In this document: one piece after another, positions 54,379-63,900 of the stretch
How positions within the stretch are numbered: the first letter of the stretch is position 1
Layout: each line of letters starts with the position of its first letter
Source: Pseudozobellia sp. WGM2
GTDB lineage: Bacteria > Bacteroidota > Bacteroidia > Flavobacteriales > Flavobacteriaceae
Length of the DNA: 64,000 nt
NCBI RefSeq assembly: GCF_017810075.1
Contig: NZ_JADNYK010000003.1
Location: forward strand, 62,001-126,000
Direction: 5' to 3'
Notes under the pieces: model-generated
Databases searched by the model: none
Told to the model about the DNA's origin: nothing
What the model saw: only the letters and a program-made list of their open reading frames with translations
Position numbers and translations under genes: made by a program

Positions 54379-55122
54379 TTATTCAATGAGTTGTTCGCTG
54401 GTCTTTCCAAATCTTCGTTCTCTGTTCTGATAACTTTTAATGGCTTCTGCCAAATGCTCTCTGCTAAAATCGGGCCAATATACGTCAACAAAATATAATT
54501 CCGCATATGCTATTTGCCAAAGCAAAAAATTGCTGATTCGATGCTCTCCGCTGGTACGGATCAGCAAGTCTACATCAGGCAAATCATGCGTGTAAAGATG
54601 AGTATTAATAATGGTTTCGTCAATGTTTTCAATTGAAATTATATTATTTTTAACTTTGGAGCTTATCTCTTTTACAGCATTTTTTAACTCTTCGCGAGCT
54701 CCGTAGCTAAGGGCCAAGGTAAGGGTCATTCCTGTATTTGCCCTTGTCTTTTCCATAACTTCGTTCAACTCTTTAAAGGCTCTTTTCGGTAATGAAGCGA
54801 TATCGCCTATGGTATTTAAGCGAATGTCATTATTCATAAAAGTCTTTAACTCCTTTTTCAATGAAGAAACCAATAACCTCATTAAAGTGTCGACTTCGAT
54901 TTTAGGCCTTTTCCAGTTTTCGGTAGAAAAGGTATATAAGGTAAGATATTTGATTCCTATTTTTGCACAGCTTTCGACCGTTTCTCTAACCGTACGCACC
55001 CCATTTTCATGGCCAAACACCCTACGCTTCCCCTTTTGCTTGGCCCAACGGCCGTTACCATCCATAATAATGGCAAGATGAATAGGTAAATTCTGCTTAT
55101 CTATCTCGTCGAGAACATCCAT
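54379..55122 (-). CDS. uppS: Isoprenyl (undecaprenyl) diphosphate synthase
   Basis: The cis-prenyltransferase that makes undecaprenyl diphosphate for cell-wall and O-antigen synthesis. The substrate loop IIMDGNGRWAKQKG lies near residue 18, TLYTFSTENWKRP near 62, and RTSGEHRISNFLLWQ with YFVDVYWPDF near 200-225. The 247-aa length is standard. It lies ahead of bamA with four bases between, linking lipid-carrier supply with outer-membrane assembly. Confidence 0.97.
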   Translation of the reverse strand: MDVLDEIDKQNLPIHLAIIMDGNGRWAKQKGKRRVFGHENGVRTVRETVESCAKIGIKYLTLYTFSTENWKRPKIEVDTLMRLLVSSLKKELKTFMNNDIRLNTIGDIASLPKRAFKELNEVMEKTRANTGMTLTLALSYGAREELKNAVKEISSKVKNNIISIENIDETIINTHLYTHDLPDVDLLIRTSGEHRISNFLLWQIAYAELYFVDVYWPDFSREHLAEAIKSYQNRERRFGKTSEQLIE

Positions 55123-55174
55123 AATAATTCTATAAAAACAAAACTGAAGAAAAGAACGCCTTTACTCTTTGAAC

Positions 55175-55873
55175 TTATTCAAAACAATCCATACAAGGCT
55201 TTCTACCAAAGGTGTAAGTTAAGGTTAATCCTGAAAAAACGTACCAATCATCGCTAAAAATATTACCGAAATGTAGGTCGCCAAGTTGTTGGCTAACATT
55301 AAGTTTAGTCGGGTTGCTACCATCTAGATTATCGGTGAATGTATAGCGCGCACCTATCTCAGCGCCTAAAATCAAAAACTGGTTCAATCTATATTTTGCC
55401 CCTAAAATCATAGGTATGGCAAAGGAACCATCTTTTTGTGAAACACTCAACATTTCGCCTCCATCAAAATAATCATAGTCGTACCTGAAGTAAGTTAGGC
55501 CAGTATATAAATAAGGGGTAAAAGCCGGGCCGAGTCTATGAAGGTTATATTCTACAAAATTAAATTCAAGACCTGCAGAAGCTTCAAGTATGGAATTATT
55601 GGCCACATAACCGCGCTGTTGCCTTGAGGGATCGCTAGATTTCGTATCATCGGCAGTGAATTTACCGTAGATAACACTTGCACGCCAAGCATAGCGCTTG
55701 GCCTTGTTCCATTTAAATAACCCCCCAAAAGCAATATCGGAAGGCAGAACATATGTAGTGCGCCCTACATCTCCAATATTATTGGCTCCACCCGCAAACA
55801 ACCCTACTTCATAAGTCTGTGCGCTTAACTGCCCTATTGAACAGAACAGTAAGACGATAATGAATCGCTTCAT
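55175..55873 (-). CDS. porG: Type IX secretion system protein PorG (DUF6089)
   Basis: Signal peptide 1-18 (ends QLSAQ), then a 214-residue membrane beta barrel opening TYEVGLFAGGANNIGDV, the DUF6089/PorG pattern, and ending with a C-terminal TYTFGRKPCMDCFE segment. In Porphyromonas PorG is an essential type IX component. It stands in the conserved order nadK - porG - uppS - bamA. A dyad of 13-bp arms sits right upstream. Confidence 0.9.
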   Translation of the reverse strand: MKRFIIVLLFCSIGQLSAQTYEVGLFAGGANNIGDVGRTTYVLPSDIAFGGLFKWNKAKRYAWRASVIYGKFTADDTKSSDPSRQQRGYVANNSILEASAGLEFNFVEYNLHRLGPAFTPYLYTGLTYFRYDYDYFDGGEMLSVSQKDGSFAIPMILGAKYRLNQFLILGAEIGARYTFTDNLDGSNPTKLNVSQQLGDLHFGNIFSDDWYVFSGLTLTYTFGRKPCMDCFE

Positions 55874-55891
55874 AAATAAAATTAGTTTGCG

Positions 55892-55921
55892 AATATAACA
55901 ATTGCAGACAACTGTTATATT
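55892..55921. promoter_or_regulatory. Imperfect inverted repeat upstream of porG
   Basis: Arms 55892-55904 and 55909-55921 pair at 12 of 13 positions around a 4-base loop. It overlaps a TATATTCG -7-like box on the minus strand and ends 18 bases from the porG ATG, so it could be an operator. Confidence 0.4.
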
Positions 55922-56019
55922 GAACCCTTTGAACTTTTACATATAAAAAGTTCTACCAAGTTCATTAATGCTCTCACAAGATAAACAGCATTTGCAGTAT
56001 TTTATTGCCTGTCTATTTA

Positions 56020-56901
56020 TCAATTACGGCGATCTTCGCCCCAAAGCAATTTGTTACGTAAGGTTTTTAGAAAACTCTCTGAAGCGAACTCAATCATTTT
56101 TACGGTAAAGCCTGCCTTTCTCACCAAAATTTCTTTGCCATTTTCTACGGAGGCTATTCTAGAATCAAGTGAAATAAGATGATTTTCTTCTCTACCGGAA
56201 ACCCTAAGTCGAATTTCAGTATCATCGGAAATCACCAAAGGTCTAGCATTTAGATTATGTGGAGCAATAGGGGTCAACACTAACGATTTTGCGGTCGGCT
56301 CTATAACAGGGCCACCACAACTTAAAGAATAACCCGTTGACCCGGTAGGTGTCGATATGATGAGGCCGTCTGCCCAATAAGAAGTCAGGTACTCTTTATT
56401 AAGATAAGTCTCAACGGTAATCATCGAGGTGGTATCTTTTCTACTTATCGTAATTTCGTTCAGTGCAAAGTTCAATTCGGTCAACTCTGGAATACTCGAT
56501 TCTGCGCTCACCTCTACCAGACTTCGCTCTACAATAGAATAATTGCCTTCTACAAACTGCTGAACGACGTTCTGAACTTCTTCTTTATTAAATGTAGATA
56601 AAAAACCAAGGCGCCCTGTATTTACACCGACCATTGGCACACCAGAATCTTTAACGAAAGTAGTGGCTCTTAAAATAGTTCCATCTCCACCAAAACTGAC
56701 CAATATATCAAACGAAGCATCAAGACCTGAATGCTGATTGAAAGTAGCATATTCTTGAGCTATGGTGTTTTCGGTAAAGAATGAATAAAACTCTTCTTCG
56801 ATTGCAACCTCTGCCTCATGCTTATGAAGTTCGTTCAACAGCCGCGAAACATATTCACAAGTATCTTCTTGATACATTTGACTATAAATGGCAACTTTCA
56901 T
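56020..56901 (-). CDS. nadK: NAD kinase
   Basis: Phosphorylates NAD to NADP. The GGDGT motif (VSFGGDGTILRA) is near residue 72, NTGRLGFLS near 97, and the TPTGSTGYSLSCGGP motif near 185. The length is 293 aa, and an N-terminal extension of about 60 residues carries the conserved YSQMYQED opening. A TAnnTTTG box (minus strand, 56949-56956) is a possible promoter. The porG and bamA genes follow on the same strand. Confidence 0.96.
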   Translation of the reverse strand: MKVAIYSQMYQEDTCEYVSRLLNELHKHEAEVAIEEEFYSFFTENTIAQEYATFNQHSGLDASFDILVSFGGDGTILRATTFVKDSGVPMVGVNTGRLGFLSTFNKEEVQNVVQQFVEGNYSIVERSLVEVSAESSIPELTELNFALNEITISRKDTTSMITVETYLNKEYLTSYWADGLIISTPTGSTGYSLSCGGPVIEPTAKSLVLTPIAPHNLNARPLVISDDTEIRLRVSGREENHLISLDSRIASVENGKEILVRKAGFTVKMIEFASESFLKTLRNKLLWGEDRRN

Positions 56902-57008
56902 ACACTATTTTCATCTTTGATAGTCAGGAGAAAATCCTCCAACTACAACAAAAATAACTAAAGCGAATCTGTAAATAGAAGTTTTACAAAGTAATTACCA
57001 CAAAAAAC

Positions 57009-57665
57009 TTAGACATTAAGATACTTGTCTAAATAGTCTGACCGTTCTTTTAAATCTTGCAAGAATTGATCATCGCTATTTCCGAAAATAACATTGTAAT
57101 TATACCTTCGGAAGGTTTGAAGAATATCATTTAAATCAGATGAAGAAACCTTTATGGTTATCTGAATAACATCGTTTCTTGAATCCGTTATAAACGCTCC
57201 GATCAATTTAGTGTTATTACTTTCTACGATTTGGGCAATTTCACTAAAGGAGTAATCTTTTATGCCCTTTGCTACCACAATTATGCCACCAGGCTCGGTG
57301 AAAAACGGAGTATCTATAAAAACACCCACAATGTCAGTAAGATCGTAATACCCCTCTACCCTACCGTGATCATCGATAACCGGAACTATGTTCGCCTCGT
57401 TTCTCGCAAATGCCTCCAATACATCTAACCAACCGGTCTCTTTTCTTACGAAAAACGTATCTAACTCGTATCGGTATTGATCGACTTGCTCAGAAACATC
57501 GAAATTCTCTATGTCATCTTCAGCAAGTAGACCTAAGAAAACATCATTTTCTACCACCGCCACATGAGAAAAAGTATTCTCTTTAAAAAAATCGATAACT
57601 GGGGAAAGAGAATCTTCAACTTCAAAAGCAGGAATATTCGTCAATATGTGTGATTGGATCTGCAT
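57009..57665 (-). CDS. CBS-domain protein with C-terminal ACT-like region
   Basis: A 218-aa protein with paired CBS domains in residues about 10-130 (SPVIDFFKENTFSHVAVVEND, then ANIVPVIDDHGRVEGYYDL). CBS pairs usually sense adenosine nucleotides. The rest (about 135-205) resembles an ACT fold: IIVVAKGIKDYSFSEIAQIVE and an ITIKVSSSDL strand. Regulatory function is likely, and its neighbour nadK is nucleotide-linked. The ATG at 57665 was chosen because the usual family start MQI lies there. Confidence 0.88.
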   Translation of the reverse strand: MQIQSHILTNIPAFEVEDSLSPVIDFFKENTFSHVAVVENDVFLGLLAEDDIENFDVSEQVDQYRYELDTFFVRKETGWLDVLEAFARNEANIVPVIDDHGRVEGYYDLTDIVGVFIDTPFFTEPGGIIVVAKGIKDYSFSEIAQIVESNNTKLIGAFITDSRNDVIQITIKVSSSDLNDILQTFRRYNYNVIFGNSDDQFLQDLKERSDYLDKYLNV

Positions 57666-57724
57666 AGCTCTATCTATTAAACGCAAAATACTAATTTAAA
57701 GTCTCAAAAGGTATGCCTAATTCG

Positions 57725-57732
57725 TATTTTTG
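57725..57732 (+). promoter_or_regulatory. -7 box for pdxJ
   Basis: TATTTTTG matches TAnnTTTG and lies 26 bases before the pdxJ ATG. There is no TTG at the -33 distance. Confidence 0.45.
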
Positions 57733-57758
57733 TGCCGAACGGCAAAAACCATCGGTAA

Positions 57759-58475
57759 ATGACAAAACTCAGTGTCAACATCAATAAAATCGCAACCCTA
57801 AGAAATGCACGTGGCGGCAATATGCCCGATTTACTAAAGGCCGCAAAGGATATTGAATCTTTTGGTGGTCAAGGAATCACTATTCATCCTCGACCCGATG
57901 AGCGACACATCAAGTACCAAGATGCGCGAGATTTAAAAAAAATCGTTACTACAGAATTGAACATAGAGGGCAACCCGGTCTCTCAATTTATTGATTTGGT
58001 CTTAGAAGTAAAACCGGCGCAAGTTACTTTAGTTCCCGATGCGGTCGATGCCATCACCTCCAATGCTGGTTGGGACACCGTAGAACACAAAAATTTCTTA
58101 AAAGATATCATATCAACCTTTAAAAACGAAGGTATTCGCACTTCTATTTTTGTCGACCCAACGGTGAAAATGGTCGAAGGCGCTGCCGAAACCGGAACCG
58201 ATAGAATCGAACTTTACACAGAAAGTTATGCGGTAGCCTACGGTCAAAACAAACATCAGGAAGCTGTCGCCCCCTTTACCGAAGCTGCTATTGCGGCACA
58301 TGCATTGGGCCTAGGTATAAATGCAGGGCATGACCTGAGTCTTGATAACACAAAATATTTCAAAGAAAATGTACCAAACCTTCTAGAAGTTTCAATTGGG
58401 CATGCGCTCATATGCGAATCACTCTATCTAGGCCTGGACAATGTAGTAAACATGTATCTAAATCGATTAAAATGA
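57759..58475 (+). CDS. pdxJ: Pyridoxine 5'-phosphate synthase
   Basis: Condenses deoxyxylulose phosphate with 3-amino-2-oxopropyl phosphate to give pyridoxine 5'-phosphate, using a TIM barrel. Visible motifs are [16 protein letters not shown] at the N-terminus, [12 protein letters not shown] near 42, the glutamate loop NIEGNP near 70, and [12 protein letters not shown] near 188. At 238 aa it is standard. The ATGA overlap at 58472-58475 couples it to the next gene. Confidence 0.97.
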   Translation: MTKLSVNINKIATLRNARGGNMPDLLKAAKDIESFGGQGITIHPRPDERHIKYQDARDLKKIVTTELNIEGNPVSQFIDLVLEVKPAQVTLVPDAVDAITSNAGWDTVEHKNFLKDIISTFKNEGIRTSIFVDPTVKMVEGAAETGTDRIELYTESYAVAYGQNKHQEAVAPFTEAAIAAHALGLGINAGHDLSLDNTKYFKENVPNLLEVSIGHALICESLYLGLDNVVNMYLNRLK

Positions 58476-59245
58476 GCGAGACACTCCATTCGAAAATAAT
58501 TGGCGAAGGGCAACCTCTATTAATTTTACATGGTTTTCTTGGGATGTTGGACAATTGGAAAACTTTGGGCGGTCAATATGCCGAAAAAGGCTTTGAGGTT
58601 CATCTAATCGATCAACGAAATCATGGCAAAAGTTTTTGGTCTTCCGATTTTAATTATGATTTACTCTCCAGCGACCTAAAAGATTACATGCGAGAACACC
58701 ACATTTCAAAAGCCTCCATTATTGGCCACTCTATGGGGGGTAAAACAGCAATGCAATTCGCCTGCACATATCCTGAATCAGTAGACAAACTCATCATTGC
58801 CGATATCGCCCCTAAATTTTACCCACCTCATCATCAACCCATAATTGACGGATTGAACAAGTTGGAAATCGAAAACATTTCTTCGCGAGGTGAAGCCGAA
58901 AACCAACTTTTTGAGTATATTTCAGATTTCGGTACCCGTCAATTTTTGCTTAAAAGCCTTTATTGGGTTGAAAAAGGAAAGCTTGGGTTTCGGTTCAACC
59001 TAGAAGTGCTGAGCCAAAAAATGGAAGAAGTGGGCGAAAATATAGGTTCTACGGAGACTTATGTCGGCCCCACCCTATTTTTACGGGGCGACCGTTCTGA
59101 ATATATTATGGAAAGCGATATGCCCGATATTAAAAAACATTTTCCTGCAGCACAGACGGAAACTATCAGTAATTCTGGGCATTGGCTGCATGCCGAAAAT
59201 CCCAAAGAGTTTTTCGAAAAATCGATAGTATTTCTTGTCGACTAA
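58472..59245 (+). CDS. Alpha/beta hydrolase (YbfF-like)
   Basis: A 257-aa alpha/beta hydrolase. The nucleophile elbow is GHSMGG (Ser near residue 91), preceded by the oxyanion segment [12 protein letters not shown]. The acid Asp lies near LRGDRSEYI, and the catalytic His in [12 protein letters not shown]. It resembles YbfF/esterase proteins. The start ATG at 58472 overlaps the pdxJ stop. Substrate unknown; coupling to pdxJ is positional only. Confidence 0.88.
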   Translation: MSETLHSKIIGEGQPLLILHGFLGMLDNWKTLGGQYAEKGFEVHLIDQRNHGKSFWSSDFNYDLLSSDLKDYMREHHISKASIIGHSMGGKTAMQFACTYPESVDKLIIADIAPKFYPPHHQPIIDGLNKLEIENISSRGEAENQLFEYISDFGTRQFLLKSLYWVEKGKLGFRFNLEVLSQKMEEVGENIGSTETYVGPTLFLRGDRSEYIMESDMPDIKKHFPAAQTETISNSGHWLHAENPKEFFEKSIVFLVD

Positions 59246-59318
59246 TTAGAGACTTTAAAATATATCTTACTTTTAGAAGTATCACAAACTCGCAGATTAT
59301 AATTTTAAATCATTAATT

Positions 59319-59660
59319 ATGAAACTCATACTAAGAATTCTTCTGAGCGCCCTAGCCGTCGTTATTTTATCGAAAGTGCTTCCGAACGTATCAGTCGACA
59401 GTTATATTACGGCTATTATTGTGGCTGTCGTACTTAGCCTTTTGAATTTTATCGTCAAGCCTATTCTGGTTATTCTCACTCTACCGGTCACCATTTTAAC
59501 CTTGGGGCTTTTTCTTCTCATTATTAATGCAATTATTATTTTATTGGCCGACAACCTCATCGATGGTTTTGCCGTTGACGGCATTTGGTGGGCACTTTTA
59601 TTCAGTCTCTTATTATCTCTCTTACAATCAATACTTTTCTCGGTTTTAAAAGAGGATTGA
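59319..59660 (+). CDS. Holin-like integral membrane protein (4 TM)
   Basis: A 113-aa protein made almost wholly of four hydrophobic helices, with the family pattern FIVKPILVILTLPVTILTLG in the middle. It matches the phage holin family IV / DUF360-type proteins common in bacteria outside prophages. No phage genes are nearby, so a lytic role is unlikely. Function unknown. Confidence 0.85.
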   Translation: MKLILRILLSALAVVILSKVLPNVSVDSYITAIIVAVVLSLLNFIVKPILVILTLPVTILTLGLFLLIINAIIILLADNLIDGFAVDGIWWALLFSLLLSLLQSILFSVLKED

Positions 59661-59700
59661 ACATCTTAGCGACAGATTGAATTTCAATAACTTAAAAAAC

Positions 59701-59731
59701 TTGGTAGGCTTCATTAATTATAGTATTTTTG
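59701..59731 (+). promoter_or_regulatory. Promoter of tig
   Basis: TTG at 59701-59703 and TATTTTTG at 59724-59731 with a 20-base spacer, the same geometry as at rarA. The tig ATG is 34 bases further on. Confidence 0.65.
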
Positions 59732-59765
59732 CATCCCATTTTCCGGAAACAAAAAGAAGATTTAG

Positions 59766-61088
59766 ATGAACATCACAAAAGAACAGATCGACGATTTGAA
59801 CGCCGTCGTAAAAGTAGCCATCACTAAAGAAGATTATCAAGATAAAGTAGATGGTATATTAAAAGATTACCGCAAGTCTGCGAACATCCCTGGTTTTAGA
59901 AAAGGCAATGTGCCCATGGGCTTGATAAAAAAGCAATACGGTAAAGCCGTTTTGGTAGATGAGGTGAACAAATTGCTACAAGACAATTTGAACAAATACC
60001 TTACGGAAGAAAAATTAGATGTTCTAGGCAACCCCCTTCCGAAACAACAAGATAATTTCGATTGGGACAAAGAAGAACTTAACTTCGAATTCGAACTAGG
60101 TCTAGCTCCTGATTTTGAAGTACCCCTTAAGACTAAGAAACCCCTCACTCAATATAAAATTGTTGCCGACAAGAAAATGGTCGATGAACAGGTTGAGCGT
60201 ATTCTAAAACAATACGGCAAGTTGGTCAGTAAAGATGAAGTGGGCAAAGATTACGAGGTTACCGGAACCTTCAAGAACGAAGAGGAAGAAATCGACAACA
60301 AATCGACCCTTGAACTAGACAAAGTAAAGAGCAAAAAAGCTCTTGATGCCCTAAAAGGCAAAAAAGTCGGTGATTCAGTAACCTTAAAGACAAAAGGACT
60401 TTTCAAAGAAGATTACCTTCTTTCTAGTGTTTTAGGTATTTCTCAAGAAAAGGCAGATGGTATTGACATCGAGGTTACTTTCACCATCGAAGAGATAAAC
60501 GAGCGTGAATTGGCCGCTTTGGACCAAGAATTGTTCGATAAACTTTTCGGGAAAGATGAGGTCAAGTCAGAAAAAGAACTTAAAGAACGTATCAAAGAAG
60601 ATTCTGAAAAGCAGTTTGAGCAGCAGGCAGATCAAAAACTGCTTAACGACATCACTGAATACTTCATCGAAAACACAAAATTTGAATTGCCTACTGATTT
60701 TTTGACCAAATGGATTCAGATGACAGGTGAAGAGCCTCTTTCTGAAGAGCAAGCCAACGAAGAGTACGAAAAATCGGAAAAAGGACTTCGTTATCAATTG
60801 ATCGAAGGAAAAATCATCAAGGATAACGACCTCAATATCGAATTCGACGAATTAAAAGAATTTGCCAAAGGCTTCATTAAGTCTCAAATGGCACAGTTTG
60901 GTCAATTGAATCCGCAAGAAGAGGAATTGGACAATATCGCCGCAAGGGTGTTGGGCAACCAAGATGAAGTGAAGCGTTTGTCTGAACAATTAATGAGCCA
61001 AAAACTGCTTACGCTTTACAAAGAAAAAGTAAATCTAAAGGAAAAGGAGATTACTTACGAAGACTTTGTGAAGGAGGTCTACGGTTAA
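59766..61088 (+). CDS. tig: Trigger factor
   Basis: The ribosome-bound chaperone with peptidyl-prolyl isomerase activity. The N-terminal ribosome-binding region has the FRKGNVPMGLIKK loop near residue 40, related to the GFRKGK signature. The FKBP-like domain is about 150-240, and the C-terminal helical cradle about 250-440. The FKBP motif is diverged, as is common in Bacteroidota, so isomerase activity is uncertain. Length 440 aa. It precedes clpP and clpX, the conserved order tig-clpP-clpX. Confidence 0.95.
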   Translation: MNITKEQIDDLNAVVKVAITKEDYQDKVDGILKDYRKSANIPGFRKGNVPMGLIKKQYGKAVLVDEVNKLLQDNLNKYLTEEKLDVLGNPLPKQQDNFDWDKEELNFEFELGLAPDFEVPLKTKKPLTQYKIVADKKMVDEQVERILKQYGKLVSKDEVGKDYEVTGTFKNEEEEIDNKSTLELDKVKSKKALDALKGKKVGDSVTLKTKGLFKEDYLLSSVLGISQEKADGIDIEVTFTIEEINERELAALDQELFDKLFGKDEVKSEKELKERIKEDSEKQFEQQADQKLLNDITEYFIENTKFELPTDFLTKWIQMTGEEPLSEEQANEEYEKSEKGLRYQLIEGKIIKDNDLNIEFDELKEFAKGFIKSQMAQFGQLNPQEEELDNIAARVLGNQDEVKRLSEQLMSQKLLTLYKEKVNLKEKEITYEDFVKEVYG

Positions 61089-61116
61089 TTTTCCGGAAAA
61101 TAATAAGTATCTTTAC

Positions 61117-61149
61117 AGTGCCGGAAATTGATTTTCGGCACTTTTTTTT
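61117..61149 (+). terminator. Terminator after tig
   Basis: 11-bp arms (61117-61127 and 61132-61142, one G-U pair) around a 4-base loop, then eight Ts. It ends tig transcripts, so clpP may need its own promoter. Confidence 0.85.
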
Positions 61150-61187
61150 ATCTTTTACCTTCGGGTATTTAAACATTGAACGAAAAC

Positions 61188-61868
61188 ATGGATTACTCTA
61201 AAGAATTCAAGAAATACGCTATAAAAGACCAAGGTATTAGCAGTACTTATTACGACACTATTTTAAGTAGTATGTATCCAGTAGGCTTAACACCGAATAT
61301 TATCGAAGAAAGACAAATGAACGCTGTCGCAATGGATGTCTTTTCTCGATTGATGATGGACCGAATCATCTTTTTAGGAACCGGCATCAATGATCAGGTA
61401 GCAAATATTGTTCAAGCACAGTTGCTGTTCTTGGCCAGTACCGATTCTGCTAAAGACATTCAAATATATATCAACTCCCCTGGTGGCAGTGTATATGCTG
61501 GTCTTGGTATCTACGATACCATGCAATTTATCGCTCCTGATGTTGCTACGATTTGTACTGGTATGGCAGCTTCAATGGGCGCAGTCTTACTATGTGCAGG
61601 TGCCAAAGATAAGAGAAGTGGACTGCCACATTCTCGGGTCATGATCCACCAACCTATGGGCGGGGCGCAAGGTCAAGCGAGTGATATTGAAATAACAGCT
61701 CGCGAGATTCTCAAGCTCAAGCAAGAGCTTTATGAAATAATCGCTAAGCACTCTGGCCAAGCCATCGACAAAGTTAATGATGACAGTGATCGTGATTACT
61801 GGATGAAAGCCGAAGAAGCCAAGGCCTATGGCATGATCGATGAGATTTTAGTAAGGGGCAAAGAGTAA
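61188..61868 (+). CDS. clpP: ATP-dependent Clp protease proteolytic subunit
   Basis: The serine protease chamber of ClpXP. Catalytic Ser lies in [12 protein letters not shown] near residue 121, His in [13 protein letters not shown] near 146, and Asp in [12 protein letters not shown] near 195, so the triad is complete. The oligomer interface motif [12 protein letters not shown] is present. ATG 61188 starts the chain (226 aa); an in-frame TTG four codons earlier is weaker. Normal length for this clade. Confidence 0.97.
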   Translation: MDYSKEFKKYAIKDQGISSTYYDTILSSMYPVGLTPNIIEERQMNAVAMDVFSRLMMDRIIFLGTGINDQVANIVQAQLLFLASTDSAKDIQIYINSPGGSVYAGLGIYDTMQFIAPDVATICTGMAASMGAVLLCAGAKDKRSGLPHSRVMIHQPMGGAQGQASDIEITAREILKLKQELYEIIAKHSGQAIDKVNDDSDRDYWMKAEEAKAYGMIDEILVRGKE

Positions 61869-61923
61869 TTTCGACCAAACATCGAATAACAAAGGTTTTC
61901 ACCTGAAAGAGAAAACCAAATCG

Positions 61924-61943
61924 AAAAGAAATTCGTTTCTTTT
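61924..61943 (+). promoter_or_regulatory. UUCG-loop hairpin between clpP and clpX
   Basis: A perfect 8-bp stem (61924-61931 and 61936-61943) capped by TTCG, which as RNA is a very stable UUCG-type loop. It ends 19 bases before the clpX ATG. It could stabilise or split the clpP-clpX transcript. Confidence 0.4.
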
Positions 61944-61962
61944 TGAATGAAAGCACACATAT

Positions 61963-63198
61963 ATGGCAAAGGAAAATTTAGAATGTTCGTTTTGTGGAAG
62001 AAAGAAACCTGAAACCAATTTATTGATTGCAGGTTTAGATGCGCATATCTGTGATCGTTGTATCGAACAGGCTCATGGCATAGTTGCGGAAGAATCTAGA
62101 CAGACCAAGACCAACGATCTTTCATCAGAACTTACGCTCAAGAAACCACTTGATATAAAAGATTTTTTGGATACTTACATAATTGGGCAAGAACGAACCA
62201 AGAAAGTAATGTCGGTCGCGGTCTACAATCACTATAAAAGACTTCTACAGCCCAAATCTAAAGAAGACGATATAGAAATTCAGAAAAGTAATATTATAAT
62301 GGTCGGTCAAACAGGCACGGGTAAAACCCTCATGGCCAAAACCATTGCAAGAATGCTCAACGTACCCTTGGCTATCGTAGATGCCACGGTATTAACTGAA
62401 GCAGGTTATGTAGGTGAAGATGTAGAAAGTATCTTAACACGTCTATTACAGGCTGCAGATTACAACCTCGAGAAAGCGGAACGCGGTATCGTTTTTATTG
62501 ATGAAATAGATAAGATTGCCCGTAAGAGCGACAACCCATCGATTACTAGAGATGTGTCTGGCGAGGGTGTTCAACAAGGGTTGTTGAAATTGCTCGAGGG
62601 TACCGTAGTAAATGTTCCGCCAAAAGGAGGTAGAAAACATCCCGATCAAAAGTTCATTGAAGTAAATACGGAAAACATATTGTTTATCGCTGGTGGAGCT
62701 TTTGACGGCATTGAGCGAGCAATTACCAAACGCTTGAATATGCAGGCTATTGGTTATAGTGCCGCTAAAACAGATGACGGTCTTGATCAAGAGAACATAC
62801 TTCAGTATATTATTCCGAAGGATTTAAAAGAATTCGGACTCATACCGGAAATAATCGGGCGACTTCCTGTTCTGACGCATATGAACCCTCTTGATGCCAA
62901 AACGTTGAGAGCCATTCTAACGGAACCAAAGAACGCCATCATAAAACAGTATGAGAAACTCTTCGGAATGGATGATATCACATTCACTATTACCGATCAA
63001 GCTTTAGACTATATTGTTGAAAAGGCTATTGAATACAAATTGGGTGCGAGAGGTTTACGTTCGCTATGCGAGGCAATCTTCACCGATGCAATGTTCGAGA
63101 TGCCAAGCAACGGTGATACCGAATTTAAGGTGACCAAACCGTATGCCGAAGACAAATTATCTCGAGAAACGATCAAGAAGTTAAAGGCAGTTTCCTAA
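61963..63198 (+). CDS. clpX: ATP-dependent Clp protease ATP-binding subunit ClpX
   Basis: The AAA+ unfoldase partner of ClpP. The N-terminal zinc-binding domain has Cys8, Cys11, Cys30 and Cys33. Walker A is GQTGTGKT near residue 115, the Walker B/arginine region includes [11 protein letters not shown] near 177, and the pore and sensor motifs GGRKHP and GARGLRSL follow. 411 aa, standard. It shares the clpP locus and ends at a strong palindromic terminator. Confidence 0.97.
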   Translation: MAKENLECSFCGRKKPETNLLIAGLDAHICDRCIEQAHGIVAEESRQTKTNDLSSELTLKKPLDIKDFLDTYIIGQERTKKVMSVAVYNHYKRLLQPKSKEDDIEIQKSNIIMVGQTGTGKTLMAKTIARMLNVPLAIVDATVLTEAGYVGEDVESILTRLLQAADYNLEKAERGIVFIDEIDKIARKSDNPSITRDVSGEGVQQGLLKLLEGTVVNVPPKGGRKHPDQKFIEVNTENILFIAGGAFDGIERAITKRLNMQAIGYSAAKTDDGLDQENILQYIIPKDLKEFGLIPEIIGRLPVLTHMNPLDAKTLRAILTEPKNAIIKQYEKLFGMDDITFTITDQALDYIVEKAIEYKLGARGLRSLCEAIFTDAMFEMPSNGDTEFKVTKPYAEDKLSRETIKKLKAVS

Positions 63199-63233
63199 AA
63201 CAGGGACACCTTGTTTACGTAAAATTTACGAAT

Positions 63234-63291
63234 AGAAAACTAAAAAAGAAAAAGCGGTTTAATTAAACCGCTTTTTCTTTTTTAGTTTTCT
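63234..63291. terminator. 58-bp perfect palindrome, bidirectional terminator
   Basis: Positions 63234-63262 and 63263-63291 are perfect inverted copies (29-bp arms, no spacer). The core is GCGGTTT/AAACCGC flanked by long A/T runs. The right arm also encodes, on the minus strand, the last codons and the stop of the hydrolase gene. It should end clpX transcription and could also end the opposite gene. Confidence 0.9.
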
Positions 63292-63826
63292 TTACTTTCT
63301 GTGTAACCTTATCGAGAAGATCTAAGCACACTTTCTGAATAATTTTATCATCGGTGTACATATTATGACCAAAGCCTGAAATCAATTCCGGTTTAATAGC
63401 TAATTTTTCATACCAACTGGCCTTAGGCCTATACATATCATTATCACCGAAGATAACATCGATAGGGCAATCAGGTTTTGCTTCTTCTGACCTTATACGT
63501 GTTGAAGAAACCGTGTACAACGACTTCATGGGCAAACCTTGAACACCTGCTTTCCAAGCAATGGCACCTCCCATACTAAAGCACAAATAATGAGCGGGCT
63601 GTTTTTCTTTAAGAAGTAAATGAGCTACCGCAGTATCAATTCCACCATTCACAAACGCATTGTGAATGTTCTCTTCAGAATTCACGGTAAGCTTTAAATT
63701 GGCCAATTGTTGACTATCGTAAAAAGTAATGTCGAAATATTGTTGAAGATAGCCTAAGTACGATGTTATCCAAAGGGCTTTTTTTGCACCCCACATATCG
63801 GATACTATTACAAGTCTTTCAGCCAT
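63263..63826 (-). CDS. Small alpha/beta hydrolase-like protein
   Basis: A 187-aa protein. The nucleophile elbow reads CFSMGGAIAW near residue 78, with Phe in place of the usual Gly before Ser. A C-terminal Asp (VIFGDNDMYRP) and His (GFGHNMYT) complete the triad. It is short for the fold, without a large lid. The last ten codons are rich in Lys and are made by the clpX terminator palindrome. Product name inferred from motifs. Confidence 0.82.
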   Translation of the reverse strand: MAERLVIVSDMWGAKKALWITSYLGYLQQYFDITFYDSQQLANLKLTVNSEENIHNAFVNGGIDTAVAHLLLKEKQPAHYLCFSMGGAIAWKAGVQGLPMKSLYTVSSTRIRSEEAKPDCPIDVIFGDNDMYRPKASWYEKLAIKPELISGFGHNMYTDDKIIQKVCLDLLDKVTQKVKKTKKEKAV

Positions 63827-63900
63827 AATTTTATAGTTTAAGGTAGTCGAAGTTAATGTTTAGCAATTCAATTTCATTATTAAACGACAAATCTCACTAT

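Noticed and set aside
54375-54506. Longer BamA start 44 codons upstream
   Set aside because: These codons lie inside uppS and precede a perfect signal peptide at 54374.
59319-59660. Holin-like gene as a sign of a prophage
   Set aside because: No phage structural, integrase or lysis genes nearby; this family is common in ordinary bacterial chromosomes.
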